A DNA stretch of 64,000 nucleotides, from assembly GCF_018122625.2 (NCBI RefSeq), contig NZ_JAGQFT020000014.1, forward strand, positions 32,952-96,951, written 5' to 3'. The stretch is from Coralloluteibacterium stylophorae (lineage in GTDB: Bacteria > Pseudomonadota > Gammaproteobacteria > Xanthomonadales > Xanthomonadaceae). Position numbers and translations under genes: made by a program. Positions 26,459 to 35,567 of the stretch are shown here, in pieces. A model generated the notes under the pieces. That model saw only the letters and a program-made list of their open reading frames with translations, ran no database searches and was not told the origin of the DNA. Position 1 is the stretch's first letter. Each line of letters starts with the position of its first letter.

Positions 26459-27820
26459 TCACAGGATGTACCGCGACAGATCCGGATCCTGCACGAGGTC
26501 GCCGAGGTGGGCGTCGACGTAGGCGCGGTCGATGGTCACGGCTTCGCCGCCGCGGTCGGGCGCTTCGTAGCTCAGGGTGTCGAGCAGGCGCTCAAGCACG
26601 GTGTGCAGGCGGCGGGCGCCGATGTTCTCCTGGCGCTCGTTGACCTCGAAGGCGATCTCGGCGAGGCGGTCGATGGCCTCGTCGGCGAAGCTCAGGGTCA
26701 CGCCCTCGGTCCCGAGCAGCGCGTTGTACTGCTTGGTCAGCGCGCTGTGCGGCTCGGTGAGGATGCGCCTGAAGTCGTCGCGCGACAGCGCCTGCAGCTC
26801 GACCCGGATCGGGAAACGGCCCTGCAGCTCCGGGATCAGGTCGGACGGCTTGGCGACGTGGAAGGCGCCGGAGGCGATGAACAGGATGTGGTCGGTCCTG
26901 ACCACCCCATACTTGGTGCTGACGGTCGAGCCTTCCACCAGCGGCAGCAGGTCGCGCTGCACGCCCTCGCGGCTGACGTCGCCACCGGACACGCCCTCGC
27001 TGCGCTTGGCGACCTTGTCGATCTCGTCGATGAAGACGATGCCGTGCTGCTCGCAGGCGTCGATCGCGGCCTGGCGCACGTCGTCCTCGTTGACCAGCTT
27101 CGCCGCCTCCTCCTCGATCAGCTGCGGGCGCGCGGCGCGGATCGTGAGCCGCCGCGACTGCGTCTTGCCGCCGGAGAGGTTCTGGAACATCTGCTTGAGC
27201 TGCTGCCCCATCTCCTCCATGCCGGGCGGAGCCATGATGTCGACGCCCTGGTTGACGCTGGTCTCGATCTCGATCTCGCGCTCCTCGAGCGCGCCGTCGC
27301 GCAGCTGCCGACGCAGCTTCTGACGCGTGCCGGAGTCCTCGCCGGGGCCGGCGGCCGGATCCTCGGGATCGCCGATCGGGAAGCCCATCGGCGCCTGCGG
27401 ACGGCGGCGCGGCAGCAGCGCATCGAGGATGCGGTCCTCGGCGCGCTCCTCGGCCTGGGTGCGCACGCGCTGCTTGGCCTGCTCGCGGAACAGCTTGACC
27501 GCGGAGTCGGCGAGGTCGCGGACGATCTGCTCGACGTCCTTGCCGACGTAGCCGACCTCGGTGAAGCGGGTCGCCTCGACCTTGACGAAGGGCGCGTTGG
27601 CGAGCGTCGCCAGCCGGCGCGCGATCTCGGTCTTGCCGACGCCGGTCGGGCCGATCATCAGGATGTTCTTCGGCGTCACCTCGTTGCGCAGCGCGGGGTC
27701 GAGCTGCATGCGCCGCCAGCGGTTGCGCAGCGCGATGGCCACCGCACGCTTGGCCGACTTCTGGCCGACGATGTAGCGGTCGAGCTCGTTGACGATTTCG
27801 CGGGGAGTGAGTTCGGACAT
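26459..27820 (-). CDS. hslU: ATP-dependent protease ATPase subunit HslU
   Basis: A 453-residue AAA+ unfoldase that feeds proteins into the HslV chamber. Walker A is GPTGVGKTE, Walker B VFIDEID, the pore-loop region contains [13 protein letters not shown], and the insertion I-domain lies about residues 110-235. The extreme C-terminus LSRYIL is the conserved tail that inserts into HslV. It lies 47 bp after hslV. The I-domain includes a Pro/Gly-rich stretch, which is ordinary for the family. Confidence 0.97.
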   Translation of the reverse strand: MSELTPREIVNELDRYIVGQKSAKRAVAIALRNRWRRMQLDPALRNEVTPKNILMIGPTGVGKTEIARRLATLANAPFVKVEATRFTEVGYVGKDVEQIVRDLADSAVKLFREQAKQRVRTQAEERAEDRILDALLPRRRPQAPMGFPIGDPEDPAAGPGEDSGTRQKLRRQLRDGALEEREIEIETSVNQGVDIMAPPGMEEMGQQLKQMFQNLSGGKTQSRRLTIRAARPQLIEEEAAKLVNEDDVRQAAIDACEQHGIVFIDEIDKVAKRSEGVSGGDVSREGVQRDLLPLVEGSTVSTKYGVVRTDHILFIASGAFHVAKPSDLIPELQGRFPIRVELQALSRDDFRRILTEPHSALTKQYNALLGTEGVTLSFADEAIDRLAEIAFEVNERQENIGARRLHTVLERLLDTLSYEAPDRGGEAVTIDRAYVDAHLGDLVQDPDLSRYIL

Positions 27821-27867
27821 GGGCTTTGCGGATTCGTGCGGCACGGGCCGCGTGAGGGGACGTGCGT

Positions 27868-28425
27868 TCAGTCGGCCAGTTCTTCGACCGCGACGTTGCC
27901 GTTGGTGTAGATGCAGATGTCGCCGGCGATCTTCAGCGCCTCCTCGGCGACGCCGCGCGCATCCAGCTCCGAATGCGACAGCAACGCGCGCGCCGCGGCC
28001 AGCGCGAAGGCGCCGCCGGAGCCGATCGCGATCAGGCCGTCGTCGGGCTCGATGATGTCGCCGTTGCCGCTGATGATCAGCGAGGTGTCCCGGTCGGCCA
28101 CCGCCAGCAGCGCCTCGAGCTTTCCGTAGCGACGGTCGGTGCGCCAGTCCTTGACCAGCTCGACCGCCGCACGCACCAGCTGGCCGTTGTGCTGCTGCAG
28201 CTTGTTCTCGAACAGCTCGAACAGGGTGAAGGCATCCGCCGCGGCACCGGCGAAGCCGGCGAGCACGCTGCCGCCGCCGAGCCGGCGCACCTTGCGCGCG
28301 GTGCCCTTCATCACGGTGTTGCCGAGCGTCACCTGGCCGTCGCCGGCGACGACCACGCGCCCGCCGCGACGCACCGAGACGATGGTCGTGGCGTGGAAGA
28401 CGTTGGGGTTCTGGCTGGGATCCAT
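27868..28425 (-). CDS. hslV: ATP-dependent protease peptidase subunit HslV
   Basis: A 185-residue threonine peptidase. The catalytic Thr lies in [11 protein letters not shown]; removal of the preceding 12 residues would expose it. The rest matches HslV along its length: [34 protein letters not shown] and [17 protein letters not shown]. It is the partner of hslU downstream and is preceded by a repeat-containing gap. Confidence 0.97.
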   Translation of the reverse strand: MDPSQNPNVFHATTIVSVRRGGRVVVAGDGQVTLGNTVMKGTARKVRRLGGGSVLAGFAGAAADAFTLFELFENKLQQHNGQLVRAAVELVKDWRTDRRYGKLEALLAVADRDTSLIISGNGDIIEPDDGLIAIGSGGAFALAAARALLSHSELDARGVAEEALKIAGDICIYTNGNVAVEELAD

Positions 28426-28479
28426 GCGGCCCTCCGGGTACGAACCGGTTCAATGGGGATGGGGCATGGGGGGGACAAG

Positions 28480-28731
28480 GGTTGGGGTGGTGAAGCGGGA
28501 ATGGGGAAATGGGAATCGGGAATCCGGACCTGAAGCGACTTGATGGGCTCGACCTCTGCCCGGATCGCCACGGCCCGCTCCAGCCACGACGGGCCGCGCC
28601 CGCAGTCCGGCCCGCGATGCCGCGGCAGGGTTGCGCACGTGCCCGAAGATGAACCACCCCGCCGCAGGCTTCCGAACCCGCGCCGCGCGCCCCAGGTCCC
28701 GATTCCCCACTCCCGATTCCCGCCCCCGGCC
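28480..28731. repeat. GGGAATCGGGA-family repeat in the hslV-xerC gap
   Basis: The 306-bp gap between xerC and hslV holds no gene. The left arm near 28511-28532 reads GGGAATCGGGAATCCGGACCTG in parts, and the right arm at 28693-28720 begins CAGGTCCCGATTCCC and repeats CTCCCGATTCCCG. Between them is unique GC-rich sequence of about 160 bp. Confidence 0.6.
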
Positions 28732-29649
28732 CTACCCGCCCCCCTTCTTCCTGGCCCTGGGATGCGCCCCGTCGTACACCCGCGCCAGGTGCTGGAAGTC
28801 GAGGTGGGTGTAGATCTGGGTGGTGGCGATGTCGGCGTGGCCGAGGAGTTCCTGCACGCCGCGGAGGTCGCCGGAGGATTCGAGGATGTGGCTGGCGAAG
28901 GAATGCCGCAGCAAGTGCGGGTGCACGCGCTTGTACACGCCCTGCGCGCGGGCCAGCTTGCGCACGCGCAGCTGCACCGCGCGCGGGGTGATCGGCGCGC
29001 CGCCGCGGCCGGGGAACACCGGCGCCTCGGCGACGGCGCCGGCCTCGGCGCGCCAGGCCGCCAATGCCTCGCGCGCGTGGCGGCCGACCGGCACCACGCG
29101 CTCGCGGTTGCCCTTGCCGCGCACGTGGACCAGTCCTTCGGCGAGGTCGAGTTCGCCCCAGCGCAGGCCGCAGAGCTCCGACACGCGCAGGCCGGAGGAA
29201 TAGAACAGCTCGAGCATGGCGCGGTCGCGGGTGCCGAGCGGGGCGTCGGTCGGCACCTCGACCAGCGCGTTCATCTCGTCGGCGTCGAGCACCTGCGGCA
29301 GCTTGCGCGGCGCCCGTGGCGCCCGCAGCCCGGCGGTGGGATCCGGCGCCTGCGGGCGTTCGCGCCGGCGCCAGCGGACGAAGCCGCGGATCGCCGACAA
29401 CCGCCGCTGCAGGCTCTTGCCGGAGATGTCGCGGTCGCGGTGTTCGCTGGCGACGAAGCTGCGCAGCGTGTCGGCGTCGAGCGCGTCCCAGTCGGCCAGG
29501 GCCCGGCCGCGCATCCAGGCGGCGAGGAATGCGAGGTCGCGACCGTAGTTGTCGAGCGTGTGTGCGGAGAGGTTGCGCTGGCGCAGGTGGGCGAGCCATG
29601 CCGCGCGCTCGCGCTCGAGCGCATCGGCCGGCGGCGCGGCGGCGTCCAC
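28732..29649 (-). CDS. xerC: Site-specific tyrosine recombinase XerC
   Basis: A 305-residue recombinase that, with XerD, resolves chromosome dimers at dif. Catalytic residues are in the expected contexts: Arg in [12 protein letters not shown], Lys in [18 protein letters not shown] (His and Arg), [15 protein letters not shown] (His and the nucleophile Tyr). The N-terminal SAM-like domain has the usual [13 protein letters not shown]. Its position after dapF and the DUF484 gene is the classical XerC operon, favouring XerC over XerD. Confidence 0.95.
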   Translation of the reverse strand: MDAAAPPADALERERAAWLAHLRQRNLSAHTLDNYGRDLAFLAAWMRGRALADWDALDADTLRSFVASEHRDRDISGKSLQRRLSAIRGFVRWRRRERPQAPDPTAGLRAPRAPRKLPQVLDADEMNALVEVPTDAPLGTRDRAMLELFYSSGLRVSELCGLRWGELDLAEGLVHVRGKGNRERVVPVGRHAREALAAWRAEAGAVAEAPVFPGRGGAPITPRAVQLRVRKLARAQGVYKRVHPHLLRHSFASHILESSGDLRGVQELLGHADIATTQIYTHLDFQHLARVYDGAHPRARKKGGG

Positions 29650-29659
29650 CTGCGCTCCT

Positions 29660-30337
29660 TCAGCGCCGGAAGCGGCGCAGGCCGGCGACCAGGGCGTCGG
29701 CCATCATGCCGAGGAACAGCGTGCCCACGCCGGGATAGAAGCGGTTGGCGTCGCGGCTGCCGATGGCGAGCATGCCGAGCCCGGCCAGCGGCAGCAGGGC
29801 CACCGACTGCACCGCGTCCTCGTCGCCGGCGAAGAGCATGTCCAGCTTGTCGGCATTGAGCCGGCCGCAGAGCGGCTCGCGCGCGGCGAGGAAGTCGGCG
29901 AAGGGCTGCAACTGGTTGCTGTCGCGGGCGACCACGCGCAGCCAGTCGCTCGTCTCCAGGCCGGCGACCGCCTCGAACAGCACCACGCGCACCGCGTCGC
30001 CGGCGAAGTCCTCGCCGAGGCTCGCCACCATCGCGCGCAGCGTCGCCGCCGCGTCGGGCTGGCGCATCAGGGCCAGGGTGAGCTGGTGGGTGCGCACCGC
30101 GAGGCGCTCATTCTCCTGCGCGTTGGCGAACAGCTCGAGCAGGCGGCGGTTGAGCTCGCGGTTCTTCTCGCGCAGGACCTCGAGCTGGTAGCTGGCCAGC
30201 GAGGTCGCCTGCCCCTCCGCGCGCGGCATGACCAGGCTCTGCGCCAGGTCGGGGTAGTGGGCGAGGAAGTCCGGGTGCCGGCGCAGCCAGGCCGCGACCT
30301 CGCTGGCGCCGGTGTCGGCGTGGGTGTCGTTGCTCAT
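29660..30337 (-). CDS. DUF484 family protein (GAF-like)
   Basis: A 225-residue cytoplasmic protein of the family that sits between dapF and xerC in many gammaproteobacteria (YigA in E. coli). It has the typical start [26 protein letters not shown], a coiled coil ([30 protein letters not shown]) and a GAF-like domain with [23 protein letters not shown]. Function is unknown. Its ATG overlaps the dapF stop (ATGA). Confidence 0.9.
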   Translation of the reverse strand: MSNDTHADTGASEVAAWLRRHPDFLAHYPDLAQSLVMPRAEGQATSLASYQLEVLREKNRELNRRLLELFANAQENERLAVRTHQLTLALMRQPDAAATLRAMVASLGEDFAGDAVRVVLFEAVAGLETSDWLRVVARDSNQLQPFADFLAAREPLCGRLNADKLDMLFAGDEDAVQSVALLPLAGLGMLAIGSRDANRFYPGVGTLFLGMMADALVAGLRRFRR

Positions 30338-31176
30338 GCGAGCCACTCTCCTTCGAAGACGAACGTGGCCGGGCCGGCCATGGTCAGCGGTGCGTCGGCG
30401 GCGGGCCAGGCGATCTCGAGTTCGCCGCCCGGCAGCGCGACCGTCGCGCGGCGACCGATGCGGCCGCGCCGCATCAGCGCGGCCGCCGCGGCGCAGGCGC
30501 CGCTGCCGCAGGCCTGGGTCTCGCCGGCGCCGCGCTCGTAGACGCGCAGGCGCAGGCGGTCGGCCGCCACGACCTCGGCGAAACCGACGTTGACCGAGTC
30601 CGGGAATTCCGCCCTCGCCTGCAGCGCCGGCCCGAGCAGGGCGACGGGCGCGGCATCGACCGCGTCCACCTCGACCACCGCGTGCGGGTTGCCCATCGAG
30701 ACCACGTCGAAGGCCAGCTCCGTGCCGGCGACCGGCAGCCGGTACGGGACGCCCTGCGCGACGTGCAGGAACGGCAGCGCGGCGGGGTCGAACACCGGCA
30801 CGCCCATGCCGAGGCGGTAGCGGCCATCGTCGAGCCGTTCGACCGCCACCGGACCGGCCGGGCCGTCGACGCTGAAGCGCGGATCCGTCGCCGCGCCGTC
30901 GCGCACCAGCCAGGCGGCGACGCAGCGTGCGCCGTTGCCGCACTGCCCCGCGCGCGAGCCGTCGGCGTTCCAGATGCCGTAGGCGGCGATGCTGCCCGCG
31001 CTGCGCGGCGGTTCGATGGTGATCAGCTGGTCGCAGCCGACGCCGCGGTGGCGGTCGGCGAGCGCGCGCACCAGCGCGGCGTCCGGCGCCGGCGCACCGG
31101 CGGCGCGGCGGTCGAGGATGACGAAGTCGTTGCCGGCGCCGTGCATCTTGCTGAAGCGCAGGACGGAGCCGCTCAC
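30334..31176 (-). CDS. dapF: Diaminopimelate epimerase
   Basis: A 280-residue PLP-independent racemase converting L,L- to meso-diaminopimelate for lysine and peptidoglycan. The two catalytic Cys are in [15 protein letters not shown] and [14 protein letters not shown]. The N-terminus [15 protein letters not shown] is the family hallmark. The GTG start overlaps the lptM stop (GTGA). The lptM-dapF-DUF484-xerC order is conserved with E. coli. Confidence 0.96.
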   Translation of the reverse strand: MSGSVLRFSKMHGAGNDFVILDRRAAGAPAPDAALVRALADRHRGVGCDQLITIEPPRSAGSIAAYGIWNADGSRAGQCGNGARCVAAWLVRDGAATDPRFSVDGPAGPVAVERLDDGRYRLGMGVPVFDPAALPFLHVAQGVPYRLPVAGTELAFDVVSMGNPHAVVEVDAVDAAPVALLGPALQARAEFPDSVNVGFAEVVAADRLRLRVYERGAGETQACGSGACAAAAALMRRGRIGRRATVALPGGELEIAWPAADAPLTMAGPATFVFEGEWLA

Positions 31177-31403
31177 TGCCAGTCGCCGTCCTCGAGGCCG
31201 TCTTCGAACGCGTCGTCGTCGAAGCCGTCGTCCTCGTCCGGCAGCGGTGCGGTGGGCGCGGTGGTGGTGCCGGACGTGCCGGTGGGCGCGGTACCGACGC
31301 CGGGCGCCGCCGGTGGGCGGGTCAGATCGCCCTTCTGGCCGCAGCCGGCGCACAGCGCGGCGGCGAGCAGGACGCAGGACAGGAACATCGGGAAGGCCTT
31401 CAT
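31173..31403 (-). CDS. lptM: LptM-type small lipoprotein
   Basis: A 76-residue lipoprotein. The lipobox [12 protein letters not shown], with the Cys followed by GQKGDLTRP, matches LptM (YifL), which in E. coli assists oxidative maturation of LptD in the LPS export complex. The C-terminus is an acidic tail ([14 protein letters not shown]...) specific to this lineage. It lies directly upstream of dapF, its usual place. Confidence 0.85.
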   Translation of the reverse strand: MKAFPMFLSCVLLAAALCAGCGQKGDLTRPPAAPGVGTAPTGTSGTTTAPTAPLPDEDDGFDDDAFEDGLEDGDWQ

Positions 31404-31491
31404 GCGGCGAGTATAGCGAGCCGACGGTGGCCTCCACGCGCCCGCGCAGGCATCGCCCTAGACTGCCGGCTCCCTTCCGCCGGAGCCTGCG

Positions 31492-32136
31492 ATGACGCCG
31501 TTCGCCATCCTCCTCGCGATCGCGGCCGCGCTGCTGCTGCTCGCCCTGGTCAGCGCCGCGGGCGGGCGCGGCTTCGCCCGCGCCCTGCGCCTGCTGCTCG
31601 CCCTCGCGCTGCTGGTGCTCGCCGCCGGCGTCGGCCTGCTCGCGCTGGGCGTGCGCGACTATTTCGGCCTCGACGAGCGGCCGGTGGCGCGCCTCGAGGT
31701 CCGCCAGCGCGCGCCGCAGACCTTCGGGGTGACGCTCACCGACGCCGACGGCCTGCGCCGCGAGTACGACCTGCGCGGGGACGAATGGCAGCTGGATGCG
31801 CGCGTGGTGCGCTGGCAGTTCGGCGCGCGCCTGGCGGGGGTGCCGCCGCTGTACCGGCTGGAGCGCCTGTCCGGGCGCTACCGCGACATCGACCAGGAGC
31901 GCGAGGCCCCGCGCAGCGTGCATGCGCTCGGCAGCGACGGCCTGCTCGACCTCGCCACGCTCGCGCGCCAGTACCCGCGCTGGCTGCCCTTCGTCGACGC
32001 GCGCTGGGGCAGCGCCGCCTACCTGCCGCTGATCGACGGCGCCCGCTACGAGGTGCGGCTCAACGCGCGCGGCGGTCTGGTGGCGGTACCCGCGGACGCG
32101 GCCACGCGCGATTTGCTGGAGCAATCCGGCTGGTGA
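31492..32136 (+). CDS. Membrane protein of unknown function
   Basis: A 214-residue protein with two hydrophobic segments near the N-terminus (residues about 4-24 and 30-56), then a soluble domain of about 150 residues with [27 protein letters not shown]. It looks like a two-helix anchor presenting a periplasmic domain that might bind a lipid or redox partner; comparable proteins in Lysobacterales are simply called cation/multidrug efflux-like or hypothetical. It is a single gene, divergent from lptM and convergent with the flavin oxidoreductase gene, with a four-base gap to it. Confidence 0.7.
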   Translation: MTPFAILLAIAAALLLLALVSAAGGRGFARALRLLLALALLVLAAGVGLLALGVRDYFGLDERPVARLEVRQRAPQTFGVTLTDADGLRREYDLRGDEWQLDARVVRWQFGARLAGVPPLYRLERLSGRYRDIDQEREAPRSVHALGSDGLLDLATLARQYPRWLPFVDARWGSAAYLPLIDGARYEVRLNARGGLVAVPADAATRDLLEQSGW

Positions 32137-32140
32137 CGGC

Positions 32141-33214
32141 TCAGCGCGCCAGCCGTGCCTGCGCCTCGGCGGCGAGGCACCGGGTCAGCGCCTCGGCCGA
32201 CTCCTCGCGGCCGAGCGCGGCGGCCTGGCCCGCCCACAGCGGCTGGAAGTCGGCCGAACCCGCGGCCTCCGCCTTCGCCCGCAGCGGCGCGAGCGCGGTG
32301 CCGGCCAGGGGAAACTCGGGTGCGATCGCGCTGAGCGGCCCGAGTTCGCGCATGGCACGGTTGATGAGCCCGCGCGCCGGGCGCCCGCTGAACACGTTGG
32401 TCAGCGCCGTGCCCGCATCGTCCGCACGCCGCAGCGCAGCGCGGTGCAGCGGCGCGATCGTGGCCTCCGGGCAGAACAGGTAGGCGGTCCCGAGCTGCAC
32501 CCCGTCCGCGCCCAGCGCGAAGGCGGCGGCGATGCCGCGCGCGTCGCCGATGCCGCCGGCGGCGACGACAGGTACGTCCACGGCGTCGACGACCTGCGGC
32601 ACCAGCGCGAAGGTCCCGACCTGCGCGGCGGGATCGGTCGCCAGGAACATGCCGCGGTGGCCGCCGGCCTCGCTGCCCTGGGCGATGACCGCGTCGCAGC
32701 CATGCGCGACGAGCCAGCGCGCCTCGGCCACGGTCGTCGCCGATCCCAGCACGCGTGCGCCGGCGGCGCGTACGCGCTCGAGCAGGCGCGGCTCCGGCAG
32801 GCCGAAGTGGAAGCTGACCACCTCCGGCCGCAGGCGCTCGACCAGCGCGCAGGCCTCCGCATCGAAGGCGCGCCGGCCGCCGCCGGACACCGCGGCATCG
32901 GCATCCACGCCCCATTCGCGATACCAGGGCCGCAGCCGCTCCATCCAGGCGGCTTCGCGCGTGGGATCGCGCGACGGCTCCGGATGGCAGAAGAAGTTGA
33001 GGTTGAGCGGCGCGTGCACCGCGGCGCGGAAGGCGTCCACCTGCGCTTCGACCTGCACCGCATCGAGCATCGCGCAGGGCAGCGAGCCGAGGCCGCCGGC
33101 GCGCGCCACCGCGATCGCCAGTGCCGCGTCCTGGGCGCCGGCCATGGGCGCCTGGATCAGCGGGTGCGCCGTGCCCAGCAGCCGGGCGACCGCGGAACCG
33201 TCCCAGTCCGACAC
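32141..33214 (-). CDS. Nitronate monooxygenase-type flavin oxidoreductase
   Basis: A 357-residue FMN-dependent TIM-barrel enzyme of the nitronate monooxygenase/2-nitropropane dioxygenase family. [20 protein letters not shown] begins the barrel; GSEAGGHRG carries the conserved His region; [27 protein letters not shown] is the phosphate-binding signature. The GTG at 33214 with GAGG upstream gives the start. It follows the S9 peptidase gene by 11 bp and may be translated from the same mRNA. Confidence 0.9.
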   Translation of the reverse strand: MSDWDGSAVARLLGTAHPLIQAPMAGAQDAALAIAVARAGGLGSLPCAMLDAVQVEAQVDAFRAAVHAPLNLNFFCHPEPSRDPTREAAWMERLRPWYREWGVDADAAVSGGGRRAFDAEACALVERLRPEVVSFHFGLPEPRLLERVRAAGARVLGSATTVAEARWLVAHGCDAVIAQGSEAGGHRGMFLATDPAAQVGTFALVPQVVDAVDVPVVAAGGIGDARGIAAAFALGADGVQLGTAYLFCPEATIAPLHRAALRRADDAGTALTNVFSGRPARGLINRAMRELGPLSAIAPEFPLAGTALAPLRAKAEAAGSADFQPLWAGQAAALGREESAEALTRCLAAEAQARLAR

Positions 33215-33225
33215 CGGCGGCGCCC

Positions 33226-35472
33226 TCAGGACCCGACCGGTTCCGCGACCTCCTCGGCCTGCGCGGGTTCGGCGGCGGCCGGCGCGCGTGCCGGCAGCGC
33301 CCGCGTCGGCGCGAACGGCCCGGCGACGCCGAGCTGGTCGAGCAGGAAGGCGTAGTACTCCGCCACCTCGCGGTACTTCTGGAAGCGCCCCGACTTGCCG
33401 CCATGGCCGGCCTGCATGTTGGTGCGCAACACCAGCAGGTGGTTGTCGGTCCTGCGCGCGCGCAGGCGGGCGACGTACTTGGCCGGCTCCCAGTACTGCA
33501 CCTGGCTGTCCCAGAGGCCGGTGCCGACGAACATCGCCGGGTACGGCTTGGCCTCGATGTGGTCGTAGGGCGAGTAGGCGAGCATGGTCTCGTAGGCCTC
33601 CTGCTGCTCGGGATTGCCCCACTCGTCGTACTCGTTGGTGGTCAGCGGGATGGTCGGATCGAGCATGGTGGTGACCACGTCCACGAACGGCACCAGCGAC
33701 ACGATCGCGCGGTAGTTGTCCGGCGCCTGGTTGGCGACCGCACCCATCAGCAGTCCACCGGCGCTGCCGCCCATCGCCGCGACGCGGTTGGGCGCCGCGT
33801 ACTTCTGCCCGACCAGGAACCGGGTGACGTCGATGAAGTCGTTGAAGCTGTTCTGCTTGTCCGTCAGGCGCCCGCCCTCGTACCAGGCGCGACCCATCTC
33901 CTCGCCGCCGCGGACGTGGGCGATGGCGTAGACCATGCCGCGGTCGACCAGGCTCAGCACGTTCGGGTTGAAGCGCGGCTCGGTGGAACTGCCGTAGGCG
34001 CCGTAGCCGTACTGCAGCAGCGCAGCGGTGCCGTCGCGCTCGAAGCCGCGCCGGTACAGCAGGGTCACCGGAATGCGCACGCCGTCGCGCGAGTTCGCCC
34101 AGCGCCGCTCGGTGACGTAGTTCGACTTCACGAAGCCGCCCTGCACCGGCTGCTCCTTGAGCAGCGCGCGCTCGCGCGTGGCGATGTCGAGCTCGTAGGT
34201 CGTCTCCGGCGTGGTCGGCGAGGTGTAGGTGTAGCGCAGGCGGTCGCTGCCGGGTTCGGCGTTGACGCCGAAGTCCATCGCGTACGCCGGTTCGTCGGCC
34301 GCGACCTCGAAGGCCTCGCCCTCCTCCGGGATCACCCGCAGCCGGCTCAGGCCCTCGCTGCGCTCGGCCAGGGCCATGAAGCCGTTGAACAGGACCACGT
34401 CCTCGAGCAGCACGCCGGCATCGTGCGCGACCAGCTGGCGCCAGGCGGCCGCGTCCTCCCACGCACCCTCGTCTGCCTCCATCAGCTTGAAGTTGGGCGC
34501 ATCGCGGTTGGTGCGGATGACCCAGCGGCCGTCGAGATGGTCGGCGAAGTACTCCACGTTCCGCTCGCGCGGCGCGACCAGGCGGAACTCGCCCGGCGCG
34601 GCGGACTCGGTGCAGCGCTGCTCGGTGGACACCGTGCTCTCCACGCCGATGCAGATGTACTTCTCGCTGCGGGTGTGCATCAGGCCCATGTAGAAGGCCT
34701 CGTCGGTCTCCTCGTAGACCAGCTCGTCCTCGGCCGGGTCGGTGCCGAGCACGTGCCGGCGCACGCGCTTGGTCAGCAGCGTCGCCGGGTCGTTCTCGAC
34801 GTAGTAGAGCGAGCGTCCGTCGGCGGCCCATTCGATGCTCGCCGCCAGACCCGGGATCGACTCGGGCAGCAGCGCGCCGGTGGCGATGTCCTTGATCCTG
34901 AGCGTGTACTGGCGGCGCCCGACGGTGTCCTCGACGTAGGCCAGCAGCGCCTGGTCGGGGCTCACCTCCCAGTTCGGGATCTGCAGGAAGCTCTTGCCCT
35001 GCGAAAGCGCATTGAGGTCGAGCAGCACCTCCTCCGGCGCCTGCATGCTGCCCTTGCGACGGGCGTGCACCGGGTACTCCTGGCCCGGCACGAAGCGGGT
35101 GTAGTACCAGTAGCCGTCCTTCCGGTACGGCACGCTGGTGTCGTCGGGCACGATGCGGCCGATGAGCTCCTGGTAGAGCGTCTCGCGCAGGTTCGCCAGC
35201 GGCGCCATGGCCTGGTCGGCGTAGTCGTTCTCGGCGCGCAGGTAGTCCAGCACGTCGGGGTTCTCGCGGCTGTCGTCGCGCAGCCAGTAGTACTCGTCCT
35301 GGCGTTCGGCGCCGAACGGTGCGGTGACCACGTAGGGCTGGATCGCCGCCATCGGCGCCGGCGGCAGCGCCGGGCGCTCGGGACGGCCGGTGCGTTGCGG
35401 CGTGTCGTCGCCGCCGCAGGCGACGAGGCCGAGCGCGAGCAGCAGGGCGAGGGTCGAACGGGTACGCGTCAT
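33226..35472 (-). CDS. S9 prolyl oligopeptidase-family lipoprotein (oligopeptidase B-like)
   Basis: A 748-residue serine peptidase. The signal LALLLALGLVACGG ends in a lipobox Cys, which places it in the cell envelope rather than the cytosol. A seven-bladed beta-propeller N-terminal region precedes the alpha/beta-hydrolase domain, where the nucleophile is in GGSAGGLLMG, the Asp in GTGLWDSQVQY and the His in QAGHGGKSG. Similarity of the catalytic region to PtrB suggests cleavage after basic residues; substrate size is limited by the propeller. It follows another S9 peptidase gene, possibly from an old duplication. Confidence 0.9.
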   Translation of the reverse strand: MTRTRSTLALLLALGLVACGGDDTPQRTGRPERPALPPAPMAAIQPYVVTAPFGAERQDEYYWLRDDSRENPDVLDYLRAENDYADQAMAPLANLRETLYQELIGRIVPDDTSVPYRKDGYWYYTRFVPGQEYPVHARRKGSMQAPEEVLLDLNALSQGKSFLQIPNWEVSPDQALLAYVEDTVGRRQYTLRIKDIATGALLPESIPGLAASIEWAADGRSLYYVENDPATLLTKRVRRHVLGTDPAEDELVYEETDEAFYMGLMHTRSEKYICIGVESTVSTEQRCTESAAPGEFRLVAPRERNVEYFADHLDGRWVIRTNRDAPNFKLMEADEGAWEDAAAWRQLVAHDAGVLLEDVVLFNGFMALAERSEGLSRLRVIPEEGEAFEVAADEPAYAMDFGVNAEPGSDRLRYTYTSPTTPETTYELDIATRERALLKEQPVQGGFVKSNYVTERRWANSRDGVRIPVTLLYRRGFERDGTAALLQYGYGAYGSSTEPRFNPNVLSLVDRGMVYAIAHVRGGEEMGRAWYEGGRLTDKQNSFNDFIDVTRFLVGQKYAAPNRVAAMGGSAGGLLMGAVANQAPDNYRAIVSLVPFVDVVTTMLDPTIPLTTNEYDEWGNPEQQEAYETMLAYSPYDHIEAKPYPAMFVGTGLWDSQVQYWEPAKYVARLRARRTDNHLLVLRTNMQAGHGGKSGRFQKYREVAEYYAFLLDQLGVAGPFAPTRALPARAPAAAEPAQAEEVAEPVGS

Positions 35473-35567
35473 GCGCGTCGGACTCCGGGAAGGTCGGCGG
35501 GACGCCGACATGCTACGGCCGCCCGGAGGCGGCCGCAGTGTCGTGCGCGGGAACGAGGACGGACGCC